Below are positions 35,336 through 45,884 of a stretch of 64,000 nt of DNA, one piece after another. The stretch's first letter is position 1. Each line of letters starts with the position of its first letter. A program made the translations under genes and the position numbers. Under the pieces are notes generated by a model. It was not told where the DNA came from. It did no database searches and saw only the letters and a list, made by a program, of their open reading frames with translations. Source of the DNA: Nocardia rosealba (lineage in GTDB: Bacteria > Actinomycetota > Actinomycetes > Mycobacteriales > Mycobacteriaceae); assembly GCF_020216065.1 (NCBI RefSeq), contig NZ_JAIWNA010000002.1:806001-870000 (forward strand). The letters run 5' to 3'.

Positions 35336-37119
35336 CGCAGGACCTCCTCTTCGGACGCCGCGGGTCCGACGCGACCGAGGTAGTAGTCGGCGGCGTCGGT
35401 GCCGGGCGCCATCGCGTGCGGCGGAGCGACCATGCCGGGCTCCATCGGCGCAAGCAGCCGGTCCTTCTCGTAGATGAGGTCGGCGCGGTTGTCGTCGGTG
35501 AGTTCGTATTCGTTGGTCATGGTGAGCGCCCGGGTGGGGCAGGCCTCGATGCACAGGCCGCAGCCGATGCAGCGCAGGTAGTTGATCTGGTACACCCGCC
35601 CGTAGCGTTCACCGGGGGAGAAGCGTTCGTCCTCGGTGTTGTCGCCGCCTTCGACGTAGATGGCGTCGGCCGGGCACGCCCAGGCGCACAGTTCGCAGCC
35701 GATGCACTTCTCGAGGCCGTCGGCGTAGCGGTTGAGCTGGTGGCGGCCGTGATAGCGCGGCGCGGTCGGCACCTTCTGTTCGGGGTAGAACTCGGTGTTG
35801 GGCTTCTTGAACATGGTCGCCCCGGTGACGGCGAACCCGGCGAAGGGATCGAGCAGACCGATCCGCGGTTCGGCGTCGGCGGTGCGTGGTGGAATCGGCG
35901 GCACCGGGAAACCGAGGAACACGGGCGAACTCGCGGGTTCCTCCGGCAGCGGCGGCAACCCCTTCGTCCGGCCTGCCCGCACGAACATGCCGATCAACCC
36001 GACGGTGACGACGATGCCGGTGCCGACCAGGATGGGTGTCTGCCCGGGAATGCCCTCGATGTCGAGCACCCGCGCACCGGCTACGACCATGACCCACACC
36101 AGCGAGGTGGGGATGAGCAGTTTCCAGCCGAGGTTCATGAACTGGTCGTAGCGCAGACGGGGCAGGGTGCCGCGCAACCAGACGAACACGAACAGGAACG
36201 TCCACACCTTGGCGGTGAACCACAGCACCGGCCACCACCCGGAGTTGGCGCCCTCCCACAGGCTGATCGGGAACGGTGCGCGCCACCCACCGAGGAACAG
36301 GGTGGTGGCGAGCGCGGAAACCGTTGCCATGTTGACGTATTCGGCGAGCATGAACATCGCGAACTTCAGCGAGGAGTACTCGGTGTGGAAGCCACCGACG
36401 AGCTCACCCTCGGCTTCGGGCAGGTCGAACGGTGCCCGGTTGGTCTCACCGACCATCGCCACGCAGTAGATCAGGAACGACGGCAGCAACAGGAAGACAT
36501 ACCAGGTGCCCTCCTGGGCGGTGACGATGCCGGAGGTCGCCATGGTGCCCGAGAGCAGGAACACCGTGGCGAAGGTCAGTGCCATCGCGATCTCGTAGGA
36601 GATGACCTGTGCGGTCGAACGCAGCCCGCCGAGCAGCGGATACGTCGAGTTCGACGACCAGCCGGCCAGCACGATGCCGTACACGCCGATGGAGGTGATG
36701 GCCAGGATGTAGAGCACACCGACGGGCATGTCGGTGAGCTGCAACGCGGTGCGGGTGCCGAAGATCGACACCTCCGGTCCGAACGGGATCACCGCGAACG
36801 CCATGAACGCCGGGATCACCGAGATGATCGGCGCGAGCACGTAGATCGGCTTGTCGACGATGGCGGGGATGATGTCTTCCTTGAGCGCCATCTTCACGCC
36901 GTCGGCGATCGACTGGAACATCCCGCCCGGCCCGACCCGGTTGGGGCCGACCCGCATCTGCATCCAGGCGACGACCTTGCGTTCGGCGTACACCGCGACC
37001 AGCGGCACGAGCATCAGGTAGACGAACACCGCCAGCGCCTTGACCACGACCAGCCACAGTGGGTCGGTGCCGAAGACCGGCCCGGCGTCGGCCGCGAGGA
37101 GTAGCACACGATCACTCAT
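35332..37119 (-). CDS. nuoHI: Fused NADH-quinone oxidoreductase subunits H and I
   Basis: One open frame of 595 codons. Residues 1 to about 400 are NuoH: eight helices with [33 protein letters not shown] and [20 protein letters not shown], the quinone-site loop. A Pro-rich stretch ending in FPVPPIPP, which is a usual NuoH tail, runs straight into Nuo[20 protein letters not shown], then two 4Fe-4S motifs [12 protein letters not shown] and [12 protein letters not shown] (clusters N6a and N6b). In relatives such as M. tuberculosis these are two genes. No stop, frameshift scar or clear internal ribosome site separates them, although a GTG in the linker could be a second start. Overlaps nuoG by eight bases. 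Confidence 0.85.
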   Translation of the reverse strand: MSDRVLLLAADAGPVFGTDPLWLVVVKALAVFVYLMLVPLVAVYAERKVVAWMQMRVGPNRVGPGGMFQSIADGVKMALKEDIIPAIVDKPIYVLAPIISVIPAFMAFAVIPFGPEVSIFGTRTALQLTDMPVGVLYILAITSIGVYGIVLAGWSSNSTYPLLGGLRSTAQVISYEIAMALTFATVFLLSGTMATSGIVTAQEGTWYVFLLLPSFLIYCVAMVGETNRAPFDLPEAEGELVGGFHTEYSSLKFAMFMLAEYVNMATVSALATTLFLGGWRAPFPISLWEGANSGWWPVLWFTAKVWTFLFVFVWLRGTLPRLRYDQFMNLGWKLLIPTSLVWVMVVAGARVLDIEGIPGQTPILVGTGIVVTVGLIGMFVRAGRTKGLPPLPEEPASSPVFLGFPVPPIPPRTADAEPRIGLLDPFAGFAVTGATMFKKPNTEFYPEQKVPTAPRYHGRHQLNRYADGLEKCIGCELCAWACPADAIYVEGGDNTEDERFSPGERYGRVYQINYLRCIGCGLCIEACPTRALTMTNEYELTDDNRADLIYEKDRLLAPMEPGMVAPPHAMAPGTDAADYYLGRVGPAASEEEVLR

Positions 37120-39571
37120 GGCGGTGTTCCTTCATCCTGTCGTCGGCGCGGCGCAGGCGCACCACGGCGCCGGGCGTCACGCCGAGGGTGGTACCGACCG
37201 TGCAACCGGGTGAGTGCAGCGGCAGCCACACCACCCGGTCGGGCAGGTCGGTGATCATCAGCGGCACGGTGATCTCGCCACGGTCGGTGGCGACGATGAT
37301 GTGGTCGGCCTCGTCGGCTTCGATCTCGGCGGCGGTGGCGGCCGAGAGCCGGGCGACCGGTGGACGCGCGACCCCGGCGAGGTGGGGTTCGCCGTCCTGC
37401 AGGCGACCGGCGTCGAGCAGCATCCGCCACCCGGCCAGCACCGCCGTACCGGGACCGGGTGTGGGTCTGGTCCGGCTCGAGAATTCGGGCGCGGTGATCG
37501 GCTCACCGCTCCAACCACCGAGAGCGTCGAGTTCGGCCCGGGCCGCAGCGGCATCGGGCAGTGCGATCGGGACACCCATTTCGGCGGCCAGAGAATGTAA
37601 TACGCGCAGGTCCGACAGGGGTGCGGCGACGCGGCGGGTGGTGTCCAGAGGTGTGGCCGCGAACGGGCGCGGCCTGCCTTCCCAGGTGCGGAAGGTGCCC
37701 GTCTTCTCGACGACGGTGGCGACGGGGAACACGACGTCGGCGCGTTCGGTGACGCTGCTGTGGCGTTGTTCGAGGCTCACCACGAACCGGGCGGCGTCGA
37801 TCGCGGCCAGGGCCGCGGCCGGGTCGGGCAGGTCGGCGGGGTCCACGCCGCCGATCACCAGTGCGCCGAACTGGGCCGCGCCCGCGAGGATCGCCGAGGT
37901 GTCGCGGCCGGGACCGACGGGCAGTTCGCCACTCTGCCAGCGGTGACGAACCTGCTGGCGCGCGGTCGGATCGATGACGGGCCTGCCACCGGGCAGCAGA
38001 CTGGGCAATGCGCCGGCTTCGAGCGCTCCGCGCTCACCGGCTCGGCGTGGCACCCAGGCGAGCGCGGCGCCGGTGGCCTCGGCCAACCGGACCACCGCCG
38101 ACAACGCGCCCGGGCTACCGGCGAGCCGTTCGCCTGCCATGATGACCGCGCCGGGGGACCGAAGCAGGTCCATGAGTTCGGCGGCGTCCGGGGAGGTTTC
38201 GGTACGCACGGCATCGAGAACATCGGCTTCGGCGCACGGCGGGGTCTGGATGAGTGCACCGGAGAGTCGTTCGAGCCCTCGAGCAGCGAACGGCGCCAAC
38301 GACACCACCCGCAGACCTCGGTTGCGCACCGCTTTACGCAGGCGCAGGTAGACGATCGGCGATTCCTCTTCGGGTTCGAAACCGACCAGCAGCACCGCGG
38401 GAGCTTTGCTCAGTGCCGTGTAGTCCACGTCGATGCCACGTCCGGCGACGCACGCGGCGAGGAACCGTTCCTCCTCCTCGGAGTGCACGCGCGCGCGGAA
38501 GTCGATGTCGTTGGTGGACAGCACCATTCGCGCGAACTTGCTGTACGCGTAGGCCTCTTCCTCGGTGACGCGCCCACCGACCAGCACACCGGCGTTGCCG
38601 ATGGCGGCCTGCAATCCGGTCGCGGCGGCGGCCAGGGCCTGGGGCCAGGAGGCGGGGGCGAGCACGCCGTCCCAGCCACGCACGAGTGGGGTGGTGAGGC
38701 GGTCGCGTTCGGTGGCGTAGGCGAAGGCCCAGCGGCCCTTGTCGCAGTTCCATTCCTCGTTGACCTGCGGGTCGTCACCGGCCAAGCGCCGCAGCACTTT
38801 CCCGCGCCGGTGATCGGTGCGTTGCGCGCAGCCCGACGCGCAGTGCTCGCACACACTGGGTGTGGAGACCAGGTCGAAGGGGCGGGCACGGAACCGGTAG
38901 GAGGTGCCGGTGAGCGCGCCGACCGGGCAGATCTGCACGGTGTTGCCGGAGAAGTACGAGTCGAGCGGTTCGGCCTGGGCGATACCGACCTGTTGCAGCG
39001 CACCACGATCCATCAGTTCGATGAACGGGTCACCGGCCACCTGCTGGGAGAACCGGGTGCACCGGGCGCACAGCACGCACCGTTCCCGGTCGAGCAGCAC
39101 CGCCGAGGACAGCGGTATGGGCTTGGGGTAGGTGCGTTTCTCACCTTCGAAGCGGGACTCGGCGCTGCCGGTGGACATGGCCTGGTTCTGCAACGGGCAT
39201 TCGCCGCCCTTGTCGCACACCGGGCAATCCAGCGGATGGTTGATCAGCAGCAGTTCCATCACCCCGCGCTGAGCCTTCTCGGCGACCGGTGAGCTGAGCT
39301 GGGTGCGCACCACCATGCCGTCGGTGACCGGAATCGTGCAGGAGGCCACCGGTTTCCGCTGGCCTTCGACCTCGACGATGCACTGGCGGCAGGCGCCGAC
39401 GGGGTCGAGCAGTGGGTGGTCGCAGAAGCGGGGGATCTGCACGCCGATCAGTTCGGCCGCGCGGATCACCAGGGTGCCCGCGGGGACCTGGATGGTGGTG
39501 TCGTCGATGGTGACGCTCACCAGATCGGCGGGTACCACGCCGGAGTTGTTGCCGGGTGCGATCGCTGTCAT
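37112..39571 (-). CDS. nuoG: NADH-quinone oxidoreductase subunit G
   Basis: 819 residues from ATG 39571 (ATGA overlap with nuoF). N-terminal 2Fe-2S ferredoxin domain with [20 protein letters not shown]; then a His/Cys cluster ([18 protein letters not shown]) and [12 protein letters not shown]; then the molybdopterin-oxidoreductase-type fold starting with [11 protein letters not shown], which in complex I binds no Mo cofactor. It carries electrons from NuoF toward NuoI. The C-terminal half is acidic/Ala-rich as usual for actinomycetes. Confidence 0.95.
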   Translation of the reverse strand: MTAIAPGNNSGVVPADLVSVTIDDTTIQVPAGTLVIRAAELIGVQIPRFCDHPLLDPVGACRQCIVEVEGQRKPVASCTIPVTDGMVVRTQLSSPVAEKAQRGVMELLLINHPLDCPVCDKGGECPLQNQAMSTGSAESRFEGEKRTYPKPIPLSSAVLLDRERCVLCARCTRFSQQVAGDPFIELMDRGALQQVGIAQAEPLDSYFSGNTVQICPVGALTGTSYRFRARPFDLVSTPSVCEHCASGCAQRTDHRRGKVLRRLAGDDPQVNEEWNCDKGRWAFAYATERDRLTTPLVRGWDGVLAPASWPQALAAAATGLQAAIGNAGVLVGGRVTEEEAYAYSKFARMVLSTNDIDFRARVHSEEEERFLAACVAGRGIDVDYTALSKAPAVLLVGFEPEEESPIVYLRLRKAVRNRGLRVVSLAPFAARGLERLSGALIQTPPCAEADVLDAVRTETSPDAAELMDLLRSPGAVIMAGERLAGSPGALSAVVRLAEATGAALAWVPRRAGERGALEAGALPSLLPGGRPVIDPTARQQVRHRWQSGELPVGPGRDTSAILAGAAQFGALVIGGVDPADLPDPAAALAAIDAARFVVSLEQRHSSVTERADVVFPVATVVEKTGTFRTWEGRPRPFAATPLDTTRRVAAPLSDLRVLHSLAAEMGVPIALPDAAAARAELDALGGWSGEPITAPEFSSRTRPTPGPGTAVLAGWRMLLDAGRLQDGEPHLAGVARPPVARLSAATAAEIEADEADHIIVATDRGEITVPLMITDLPDRVVWLPLHSPGCTVGTTLGVTPGAVVRLRRADDRMKEHRHE

Positions 39572-40890
39572 CGGGTCGCCTTTCCTGAGGCCCACGCCGT
39601 GGCGCGAGCCGGGTCGAACGGGCAGCCGCCGCGACGCTGATGCTCGAGGTATTCCTCGCGGAAGTACTTCAGCGAGGAGAAGATCGGGCTGGCCGCGCCG
39701 TCACCGAGCGCGCAGAACGATTTGCCGTTGATGTTGTCGGCGATGTCGGCGAGCTTGTCGAGGTCGGCCTCGGTGCCCTGACCCGCCTCGAGTCGGTGCA
39801 GCAGTTGCACCAACCAGTAGGTGCCCTCGCGGCACGGTGTGCATTTGCCGCAGGACTCGTGGGCATAGAACTCGGTCCAGCGCAGCACCGCCCGCACCAC
39901 ACAGGTCGTGTCGTCGAAGATCTGCAATGCCTTGGTGCCCAACATGGAACCGGCGGCGGCGACACCTTCGTAGTCGAGGGCGACATCGAGGTGGTCGGCG
40001 GTGAACAGCGGTGTCGACGAACCGCCCGGTGTCCAGAACTTCAGGGTGTGCCCGGCGCGCACACCGCCTGCGTAGTCGAGCAGTTCGCGCAGGGTGATGC
40101 CGAGCGGTGCCTCGTACTGGCCGGGGCGGGCGACATGGCCCGAGAGCGAGTACAGGGTGAAGCCGGGCGACTTCTCACTGCCCATCGAGCGGAACCAATC
40201 GGTGCCGTTGCGCAGGATCGAGGGCACCGACGCGATCGATTCCACATTGTTGACCACCGTCGGGCAGGCGTAGAGACCGGCGACGGCGGGGAACGGTGGC
40301 CGCAACCGTGGCTGCCCGCGGCGGCCCTCGAGGGAATCGAGCAGGGCGGTTTCCTCGCCGCAGATGTAGGCGCCCGCACCTGCGTGCACGATCAGTTCCA
40401 GGTCGAAATCCGAGCCGAGGATGTTGTTGCCGAGGAAGCCGACGGCGTAGGCCTCGGCGACGGCGGCCTGCAGGCGGCGCAGCACCGGAACCACTTCACC
40501 ACGCACGTAGATGAAGGCGGTGTTCGCCCGGATGGCGTAGGCGGCGATCACCACTCCCTCGATCAGAGTGTGCGGGGTGGCGAGCATAAGTGGAATGTCT
40601 TTGCAGGTGCCCGGTTCGGACTCGTCGGCGTTGACGACGAGGTAGTGCGGTTTGGTCGTGCCGTCGGGGCCCGGACCCTGCGGGATGAACGACCACTTCA
40701 TCCCGGTGGGGAAGCCCGCACCTCCGCGTCCGCGCAGACCCGCGTCCTTGACCGTTTGGATAACGTCGTCGGGCTGCATCCGCAGCGCGGCCCGCAGACC
40801 TTCGTAACCGCCTGTGCTGGAATAGGTGTCGAGCGTCCAGGACTGTGGACGATCCCAGTTTCGGCTCAGTACAGGGGTGAGCGTGGTCAT
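39568..40890 (-). CDS. nuoF: NADH-quinone oxidoreductase subunit F
   Basis: 440 residues. NADH/FMN-binding Rossmann-like part: [16 protein letters not shown] and [14 protein letters not shown]; a later [20 protein letters not shown]; and the N3 4Fe-4S motif [12 protein letters not shown] with a distal Cys in [10 protein letters not shown]. It oxidises NADH and feeds FMN. Coupled by 4-base overlaps to nuoE and nuoG. Confidence 0.96.
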   Translation of the reverse strand: MTTLTPVLSRNWDRPQSWTLDTYSSTGGYEGLRAALRMQPDDVIQTVKDAGLRGRGGAGFPTGMKWSFIPQGPGPDGTTKPHYLVVNADESEPGTCKDIPLMLATPHTLIEGVVIAAYAIRANTAFIYVRGEVVPVLRRLQAAVAEAYAVGFLGNNILGSDFDLELIVHAGAGAYICGEETALLDSLEGRRGQPRLRPPFPAVAGLYACPTVVNNVESIASVPSILRNGTDWFRSMGSEKSPGFTLYSLSGHVARPGQYEAPLGITLRELLDYAGGVRAGHTLKFWTPGGSSTPLFTADHLDVALDYEGVAAAGSMLGTKALQIFDDTTCVVRAVLRWTEFYAHESCGKCTPCREGTYWLVQLLHRLEAGQGTEADLDKLADIADNINGKSFCALGDGAASPIFSSLKYFREEYLEHQRRGGCPFDPARATAWASGKATR

Positions 40891-41636
40891 CGCGCGCCCT
40901 CGCCGTCTCCGGAATCCGCTGCCGGGAAACCGGTTTCAGGGGCCGAGGCCGCTCCGTCGGCGACGCGCAATCCCGCCAGCGTGGGCTCGCCGGGAGCGCC
41001 CTCGAGGACACCCGGTCGTTCGTCGGGGAAGCCGGCGAGGATTCGCGCGGTCTCGCGGAACGTGCAGAGTGGGGCGCCACGACTGGGCCGCACCGGATGA
41101 CCGGCACGCAGCGCGTCGGTGATCTCGATGGCCGATTCGGGGGTCTGGTTGTCGAAGAACTCCCAGTTCACCATCATCACCGGCGCGTAGTCGCAGGCGG
41201 CGTTGCACTCGATGTGTTCGAGGGTGACGGCGCCGTCGGGGGTGGTCTGACCGTGGCCGATCCCCAGATGCTGTTGCAGCGCTTCGTAGATCGCGTCCCC
41301 ACCGAGTACCGCGCACAGCGTGTTGGTGCACACGCCCACGTGGTAGTCACCGGTGGGGGTCCGGCGGTACATCGAATAGAAGGTGGCCACAGCGGTGACC
41401 TCGGCGCCGGTGAGCCCCAATTGCTCGGCGCAGAAGTCGATCCCGGTACCGGTAACATATCCGTCCTCCGCTTGCACCAGATGCAACAGTGGCAGCAGGG
41501 CCGAACGCGGATGCGGGTAGCGGGTGATGATGTCTTTGGCGTCGAGTTCGAGACGTTGGCGAATGTGCGGCGGATACGGCTCGGGCCGGACGGTGAGATT
41601 CAGCAGAACCGTTGGGCTCGCAGGCTTTTCGGTCAT
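40887..41636 (-). CDS. nuoE: NADH-quinone oxidoreductase subunit E
   Basis: 249 residues from ATG 41636. Thioredoxin-like 2Fe-2S protein: cluster N1a ligands in [11 protein letters not shown] and [12 protein letters not shown]. The C-terminal 60 residues ([20 protein letters not shown] and beyond) are an actinobacterial extension. Longer upstream frames are not NuoE-like. Confidence 0.93.
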   Translation of the reverse strand: MTEKPASPTVLLNLTVRPEPYPPHIRQRLELDAKDIITRYPHPRSALLPLLHLVQAEDGYVTGTGIDFCAEQLGLTGAEVTAVATFYSMYRRTPTGDYHVGVCTNTLCAVLGGDAIYEALQQHLGIGHGQTTPDGAVTLEHIECNAACDYAPVMMVNWEFFDNQTPESAIEITDALRAGHPVRPSRGAPLCTFRETARILAGFPDERPGVLEGAPGEPTLAGLRVADGAASAPETGFPAADSGDGEGAR

Positions 41637-42946
41637 CTGTCTACCCCTCCCATGACGGGGTCGATGCTGGCGACGGAGGCGATGACGTCGGCGACCATGC
41701 CGCCCTCGCACATCGCGGCGACCGCCTGCAGGTTGGTGAACGAGGGGTCGCGGTAGTGCACCCGGTACGGGCGGGTGCTGCCGTCGCTGACCATGTGCAC
41801 GCCCAGTTCACCGCGTGGCGACTCGACGGCCGAATACACCTGTCCGGCAGGTACTCTGATGCCCTCGGTGACGATCTTGAAGTGGTGGATCAGCGATTCC
41901 ATGGAGGTGCCCATGATCTTGCCGATGTGTTCGGGGGAATTGCCGAGTCCGTCGGGGCCCAGTTTCAGGTCGGCGGGCCAGGCGATCTTCTTGTCGTCGA
42001 TCATCACCGGGCCGGGACGCAACCGGTCGAGGCACTGTTCGACGATCTTGAGCGATTCGCGCATCTCGGCCACCCGGATCAGGTAGCGGCCGTAGCAGTC
42101 GCAGCCGGTGGTGGTCGGGATGTCGAACTCGTAGTTCTCATAGCCGCAGTACGGATCGGATTTGCGCAGGTCGTGGGGCAGACCGGTGGCTCGGAGCACC
42201 GGCCCCGTGATGCCGAGCGCCATGCAGCCGGTGAGGTCGAGGTAACCGATGTCCTGGGTGCGCTTCTTCCAGATGGGATTGGCGCTGAGCAGGTGTTCCA
42301 TATCGCGCAACCGGCCCGGCATGATGTCGAGGAGTTCACGCACCTTGGTGACGCCGTCGTCGGGCAGGTCCTGGGCGAGACCGCCGGGACGGATGAAGGC
42401 ATGGTTCATCCGCAGGCCGGTGATGGTTTCGAAGACATCGAGGATGAGTTCGCGTTCACGGAAGCCGAACAACATCGGGGTGAGCGCGCCCAGTTCCATG
42501 CCACCGGTGGCCAGGGCCACCAGGTGCGAGGAGATGCGGTTGAGCTCCATCAACAGCACGCGGACCACGGTGGCGCGTTCGGGAATCTGCTCGGTGATGT
42601 CGAGCAGTTTCTCCACGCCGAGGCAGTAGGCGGTCTCGTTGAAGAACGGGGACAGGTAGTCCATTCGGGTCACGAAGGTGACGCCCTGGGTCCAGTTGCG
42701 GAATTCCAGGTTCTTCTCGATGCCGGTGTGCAGGTAGCCGATGCCGCAGCGGGCCTCGGTGACGGTTTCGCCCTCGATCTCGAGGATCAGGCGCAGCACG
42801 CCGTGCGTGGAGGGGTGCTGGGGGCCCATGTTGACGACGATGCGTTCTTCACCGGCACCGTCGAGCACCTCGCCGACCTGGTCCCAGTCCTGGCCCGCCA
42901 CGGTGACGACCCGTGGTTCGTCACGGCGGAAATCGGTGTCGGTCAT
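41633..42946 (-). CDS. nuoD: NADH-quinone oxidoreductase subunit D
   Basis: 437 residues from ATG 42946, sharing one base with the nuoC stop. 49-kDa-type subunit related to NiFe hydrogenase large subunit: [20 protein letters not shown] (quinone-site His), [21 protein letters not shown] and the C-terminal DPVMGGVDR end. It forms the quinone pocket with NuoB. In mycobacteria the product of the nearby receiver gene (Rv3143) has been linked to NuoD. Confidence 0.96.
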   Translation of the reverse strand: MTDTDFRRDEPRVVTVAGQDWDQVGEVLDGAGEERIVVNMGPQHPSTHGVLRLILEIEGETVTEARCGIGYLHTGIEKNLEFRNWTQGVTFVTRMDYLSPFFNETAYCLGVEKLLDITEQIPERATVVRVLLMELNRISSHLVALATGGMELGALTPMLFGFRERELILDVFETITGLRMNHAFIRPGGLAQDLPDDGVTKVRELLDIMPGRLRDMEHLLSANPIWKKRTQDIGYLDLTGCMALGITGPVLRATGLPHDLRKSDPYCGYENYEFDIPTTTGCDCYGRYLIRVAEMRESLKIVEQCLDRLRPGPVMIDDKKIAWPADLKLGPDGLGNSPEHIGKIMGTSMESLIHHFKIVTEGIRVPAGQVYSAVESPRGELGVHMVSDGSTRPYRVHYRDPSFTNLQAVAAMCEGGMVADVIASVASIDPVMGGVDR

Positions 42947-43701
42947 CAGCTGTAGGTCCTCCGCTCGTCGGGCGGCGGTATGCGCGCGCCCTTGTACTCC
43001 ACCGGGATCCCGCCGAGCGGGTAGTCCTTGCGCTGCGGGTGTCCGCGCCAGTCGTCGGGCATGGTGATGCGGGTGAGCGAGGGGTGCCCGTCGAAGAGGA
43101 TGCCGAAGAAGTCGTAGGTTTCGCGTTCGTGCCAGTCGACGGTCGGATACACCGAGAACAGCGACGGGATGTGCGGGTCGGCATCGGGGACCGACACCTC
43201 GAGGCGTACCCGACGGCTGTGGGTGATCGACATCAGGTGGTACACGGCGTGCAGTTCGCGCCCGGTTTCGTCGGGGTAGTGCACCCCGCTGACGCCGAGG
43301 CACAGTTCGAAGCGCAGTGAGCTGTCGTCGCGCAGGGCGCTCGCCACGTCGACGAGGTGTTCGCGGCGCACGTGCAGGGTGAGCTCGCCGCGGAAGACGA
43401 CGATCTTCTCGATGACGGTGTCGAAGGCGATGACGCGGTGGGTGAGGGCAGCGCGCAGGGTACCGACGAAGGCGTCGAACCAACCGCCGTACGGGGGTGG
43501 CGTGCCGCCGGGCAGCACCACCGGGGTGACCAGGCCGCCGTAGCCGGACGTATCGCCGGTGCCGTGCACGCCGAACATGCCGTGGCGGGTACCGATCACC
43601 TCGTCCTCAGCTGGTTTGCGATGCTTGGGCGCTTCCGGGGTTTCCTCCGGAATGCCCTGCCCCGCAGTGTTGTCGGTGTTGTCGGGAGAGTCGAATGTCA
43701 T
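42946..43701 (-). CDS. nuoC: NADH-quinone oxidoreductase subunit C
   Basis: 251 residues from ATG 43701 (ATGA overlap with nuoB). 30-kDa subunit: after a 60-residue hydrophilic N-terminal extension come [40 protein letters not shown] and the family signature [20 protein letters not shown]. Structural subunit of the peripheral arm. Confidence 0.95.
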   Translation of the reverse strand: MTFDSPDNTDNTAGQGIPEETPEAPKHRKPAEDEVIGTRHGMFGVHGTGDTSGYGGLVTPVVLPGGTPPPYGGWFDAFVGTLRAALTHRVIAFDTVIEKIVVFRGELTLHVRREHLVDVASALRDDSSLRFELCLGVSGVHYPDETGRELHAVYHLMSITHSRRVRLEVSVPDADPHIPSLFSVYPTVDWHERETYDFFGILFDGHPSLTRITMPDDWRGHPQRKDYPLGGIPVEYKGARIPPPDERRTYS

Positions 43702-44252
43702 CGCAGCAGGCCCTCCATACGGATGGTCGGAGTGCTGGCGAGCGCGGCCTGTTCGGCGGCGCGGATCGCTTCCTCGCGGTTGACGCCCATCGGCATCTCG
43801 GCGATCTTGGCGTGCAACGCGAGGATGGCGTTGAGCAGCATTTCCGGTCGGGGCGGGCAGCCGGGCAGGTAGATGTCGACCGGGACCACGTGGTCGACGC
43901 CCTGCACGATGGCGTAGTTGTTGAACATTCCGCCCGAGGACGCGCAGACACCCATGGCCAGCACCCATTTGGGCTCGGTCATCTGGTCGTAGACCTGGCG
44001 CAGGACCGGTGCCATCTTCTGGCTCACCCGGCCGGCGACGATCATCAGATCGGCCTGGCGGGGCGAGGCGCGGAACGCCTCCATGCCGAAGCGGGCGATG
44101 TCGAATCGTCCGGCGCCGGTGGCCATCATCTCGATCGCGCAGCAGGCCAGGCCGAAGGTGGCCGGCCACAGCGACCCTTTACGCAGGTATCCGGCGAAAT
44201 CCTCGACGGTGCTCAGCAGGAACCCGCTGGGCAGTTTCTCTTCGAGACCCAT
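43698..44252 (-). CDS. nuoB: NADH-quinone oxidoreductase subunit B
   Basis: 184 residues from ATG 44252. Holds terminal cluster N2: tandem Cys in [12 protein letters not shown], plus [11 protein letters not shown] and [12 protein letters not shown] 44252 has a GGGA site upstream; an earlier frame extension would overlap nuoA and has no family match. Confidence 0.96.
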   Translation of the reverse strand: MGLEEKLPSGFLLSTVEDFAGYLRKGSLWPATFGLACCAIEMMATGAGRFDIARFGMEAFRASPRQADLMIVAGRVSQKMAPVLRQVYDQMTEPKWVLAMGVCASSGGMFNNYAIVQGVDHVVPVDIYLPGCPPRPEMLLNAILALHAKIAEMPMGVNREEAIRAAEQAALASTPTIRMEGLLR

Positions 44253-44262
44253 TATTTCCCAC

Positions 44263-44643
44263 TCATTCCCAGCTGAGGCCGCCGCGGCGCCATTCGTAGG
44301 CGTAGGCGACCGACACATTGACGATGAACAGCGCCATCGCGGCGAACCCGAACAACCCGAGGGCGTCGAAATGGACAGCCCACGGGTAGAGGAACACGAT
44401 CTCGATGTCGAAGATGATGAACAGCATCGCGGTGAGGTAGTACTTCACCGGGAAGCGTTGGCCCCCAACATCTCCCGGCCCGCCTGCGATGGCGTGCGGT
44501 GTGGGCTCGATGCCGCATTCGTAGGGTTCGAGCTTGGCCCGGTTGTATCGCTTCGGGCCGACCAGCGCCGCCATGACGACGGAGAACACCGCGAACGCCG
44601 CGGCGATGGCGCCGAGTACGAGTGCGGGCATTTCGATGTTCAC
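44263..44643 (-). CDS. nuoA: NADH-quinone oxidoreductase subunit A
   Basis: 126 residues from a GTG at 44643 with GGGGAA eight bases before. Three membrane helices with the TM1-2 loop motif [20 protein letters not shown], whose acidic residues are conserved, and [11 protein letters not shown]. First gene of the operon; about 350 bases of non-coding DNA precede it. Confidence 0.94.
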   Translation of the reverse strand: MNIEMPALVLGAIAAAFAVFSVVMAALVGPKRYNRAKLEPYECGIEPTPHAIAGGPGDVGGQRFPVKYYLTAMLFIIFDIEIVFLYPWAVHFDALGLFGFAAMALFIVNVSVAYAYEWRRGGLSWE

Positions 44644-44777
44644 GACTGCACTTCCCCTCCTCGCTGGAGCAGGCCGTGCCGTGTGGCGCGGCCGCGGACG
44701 GCAGCTTTCGGCGAGACGGGGCCGACAACGTTGTCCGCCGAACCGGGGCCTCGCCCGCTGTGCAGCGATGGCGGAGC

Positions 44778-44783
44778 GTTATA
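44778..44783 (-). promoter_or_regulatory. Possible -10 box of the nuo operon
   Basis: Minus-strand TATAAC lies about 135 bases before the nuoA GTG in an otherwise GC-rich gap (44644-44923). No good -35 is seen at 17 bases, so an activator or alternative sigma factor may be used. The remaining gap shows no gene. Confidence 0.35.
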
Positions 44784-44923
44784 CAGAACCCGCGCTCGTG
44801 TGAGCTAGAGCACAGACTATCGCTCTTTCAGGGGTGCGCCGCGCGTTTCGAGGGGACTGTTTGATCGATTTCAGTACCGAGATTCATGAGCGAAACGGTG
44901 GTAATCCGCTCGGTGCGCACACA

Positions 44924-44954
44924 ACAGAACCACTGGGGTTACCAGTGGTTCTGT
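44924..44954. terminator. 13-bp hairpin between receiver gene and nuo operon
   Basis: ACAGAACCACTGG (44924-44936) pairs perfectly with CCAGTGGTTCTGT (44942-44954) over the loop GGTTA. It lies 47 bases after the stop of the receiver gene on the minus strand and so can end that transcript before nuo. No T-tail follows, as is common in actinomycetes. Confidence 0.65.
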
Positions 44955-45000
44955 GGGTATGGAGGTGGCGTCGACTATGCGACGGAACAGGACACTGCGT

Positions 45001-45402
45001 TCAGCGGGCCTGGAGTACGCCCGCGACCGCGCGGGTGAGCTGCATCGGGTCGATCGGGTGCGACACCGAGGCCTCGGCCCGCGACCAGTTGGCCAGCCAG
45101 GCATCGTCGGGCCGGCCGGTGAGCACGACCACCGGCGGGCACTGCTCGATCTCGTCCTTGAGCTGCTTGGCGATCCCGAGGCCACCCGCGGGCACGGACT
45201 CCCCGTCGAGAATCGCGAGATCGATCCCACCGGCATCCATCTGCTCGATGACGACCGGTGCGGTCGCGACCTCGAGGTAGTCGAGCTCCGGTAGATCCGG
45301 CCGGGGCCGTGGCCCCAGCGCAAGAATCACCTGTTGACGGGTATCGGCGTCATTGCTGTAGACCAGCACACGCAGCGGGGTGGAACGATCTGATTCGGCC
45401 AC
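45001..45402 (-). CDS. Atypical response-regulator receiver protein (Rv3143-like)
   Basis: 133 residues from the GTG at 45402. Single receiver domain: LRVLVYSNDADTRQQVILAL (acidic pocket N-D), phospho-acceptor Asp in IDLAILDGES, Thr in PPVVVLTGRP, but SHPIDP where the conserved Lys of a KP turn should be. No output domain and no histidine kinase nearby. In M. tuberculosis the like-placed Rv3143, beside nuo, is an orphan receiver reported to interact with complex I. TACGAT at 45409-45414 gives a leaderless start and rules out the longer in-frame extension, which overlaps acpM. Confidence 0.78.
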   Translation of the reverse strand: MAESDRSTPLRVLVYSNDADTRQQVILALGPRPRPDLPELDYLEVATAPVVIEQMDAGGIDLAILDGESVPAGGLGIAKQLKDEIEQCPPVVVLTGRPDDAWLANWSRAEASVSHPIDPMQLTRAVAGVLQAR

Positions 45403-45408
45403 AGACGG

Positions 45409-45414
45409 ATCGTA
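45409..45414 (-). promoter_or_regulatory. -10 box for leaderless receiver gene
   Basis: Minus-strand TACGAT, six bases before GTG 45402, no ribosome site between. Confidence 0.5.
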
Positions 45415-45502
45415 CGTCGGGTCGGCGGGCGTGGTGGCGGGTTCGGCCGAACAGCCGATATCCGAATCTCCCACCACCGCCCGCCTATTCACCGGTGTGC
45501 TC

Positions 45503-45808
45503 CTACCGGGCCGGTCCGTCTTTGAGCTTGGCGGCCATTTCGGCAGCGAGTTGGGGTTGTTCGGCCTCCATCTTCTGGACGTAGGTGACGGCGTCACCGA
45601 CGGTGCGCAGGCTCGACAGGTCCTCGTCGGGGATCTTCACGGCGTACTTGTCCTCGAGTTGGACGGCGATCTCCACGAGGGACAGGGAGTCGATCTCGAG
45701 GTCTTCGATGAAGGATTTCTCCGGGGTCACCTCGGCGGCTTCGATGCCGGTCACCTCCTCGATGATGTCGGCGATGCCCGCGATGATCTCCTGCTGCGTG
45801 GTTGCCAC
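45503..45808 (-). CDS. acpM: Acyl carrier protein, AcpM type
   Basis: 101 residues from the GTG at 45808 (AAGGACA upstream). Classical ACP helix bundle with the 4'-phosphopantetheine Ser in DLEIDSLSLVEIAVQLED. The acidic/Ala-rich C-terminal tail (KMEAEQPQLAAEMAAKLKD) is the extension that marks AcpM, the carrier of FAS-II meromycolate synthesis in mycolic-acid bacteria. Here it stands apart from kasA/kasB. Confidence 0.85.
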   Translation of the reverse strand: MATTQQEIIAGIADIIEEVTGIEAAEVTPEKSFIEDLEIDSLSLVEIAVQLEDKYAVKIPDEDLSSLRTVGDAVTYVQKMEAEQPQLAAEMAAKLKDGPAR

Positions 45809-45831
45809 GAATTGTCCTTCGTTCGAGGTGA

Positions 45832-45853
45832 TTACGTACGTGCAGTACCGTAA
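45832..45853. promoter_or_regulatory. Dyad between acpM and MerR genes
   Basis: TTACGTAC (45832-45839) and GTACCGTAA (45845-45853) form an imperfect inverted repeat in the divergent gap. Its size and place suit a MerR-type operator acting on either gene. Confidence 0.45.
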
Positions 45854-45884
45854 GAGCTCCACCGGGGTGGAGGTTCAACTGGTT

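Noticed and set aside
29128..37104. Long plus-strand frames opposite the nuo genes
   Set aside because: His/Gln/Glu-rich antisense of membrane-protein codons; no ribosome sites, no known domains.
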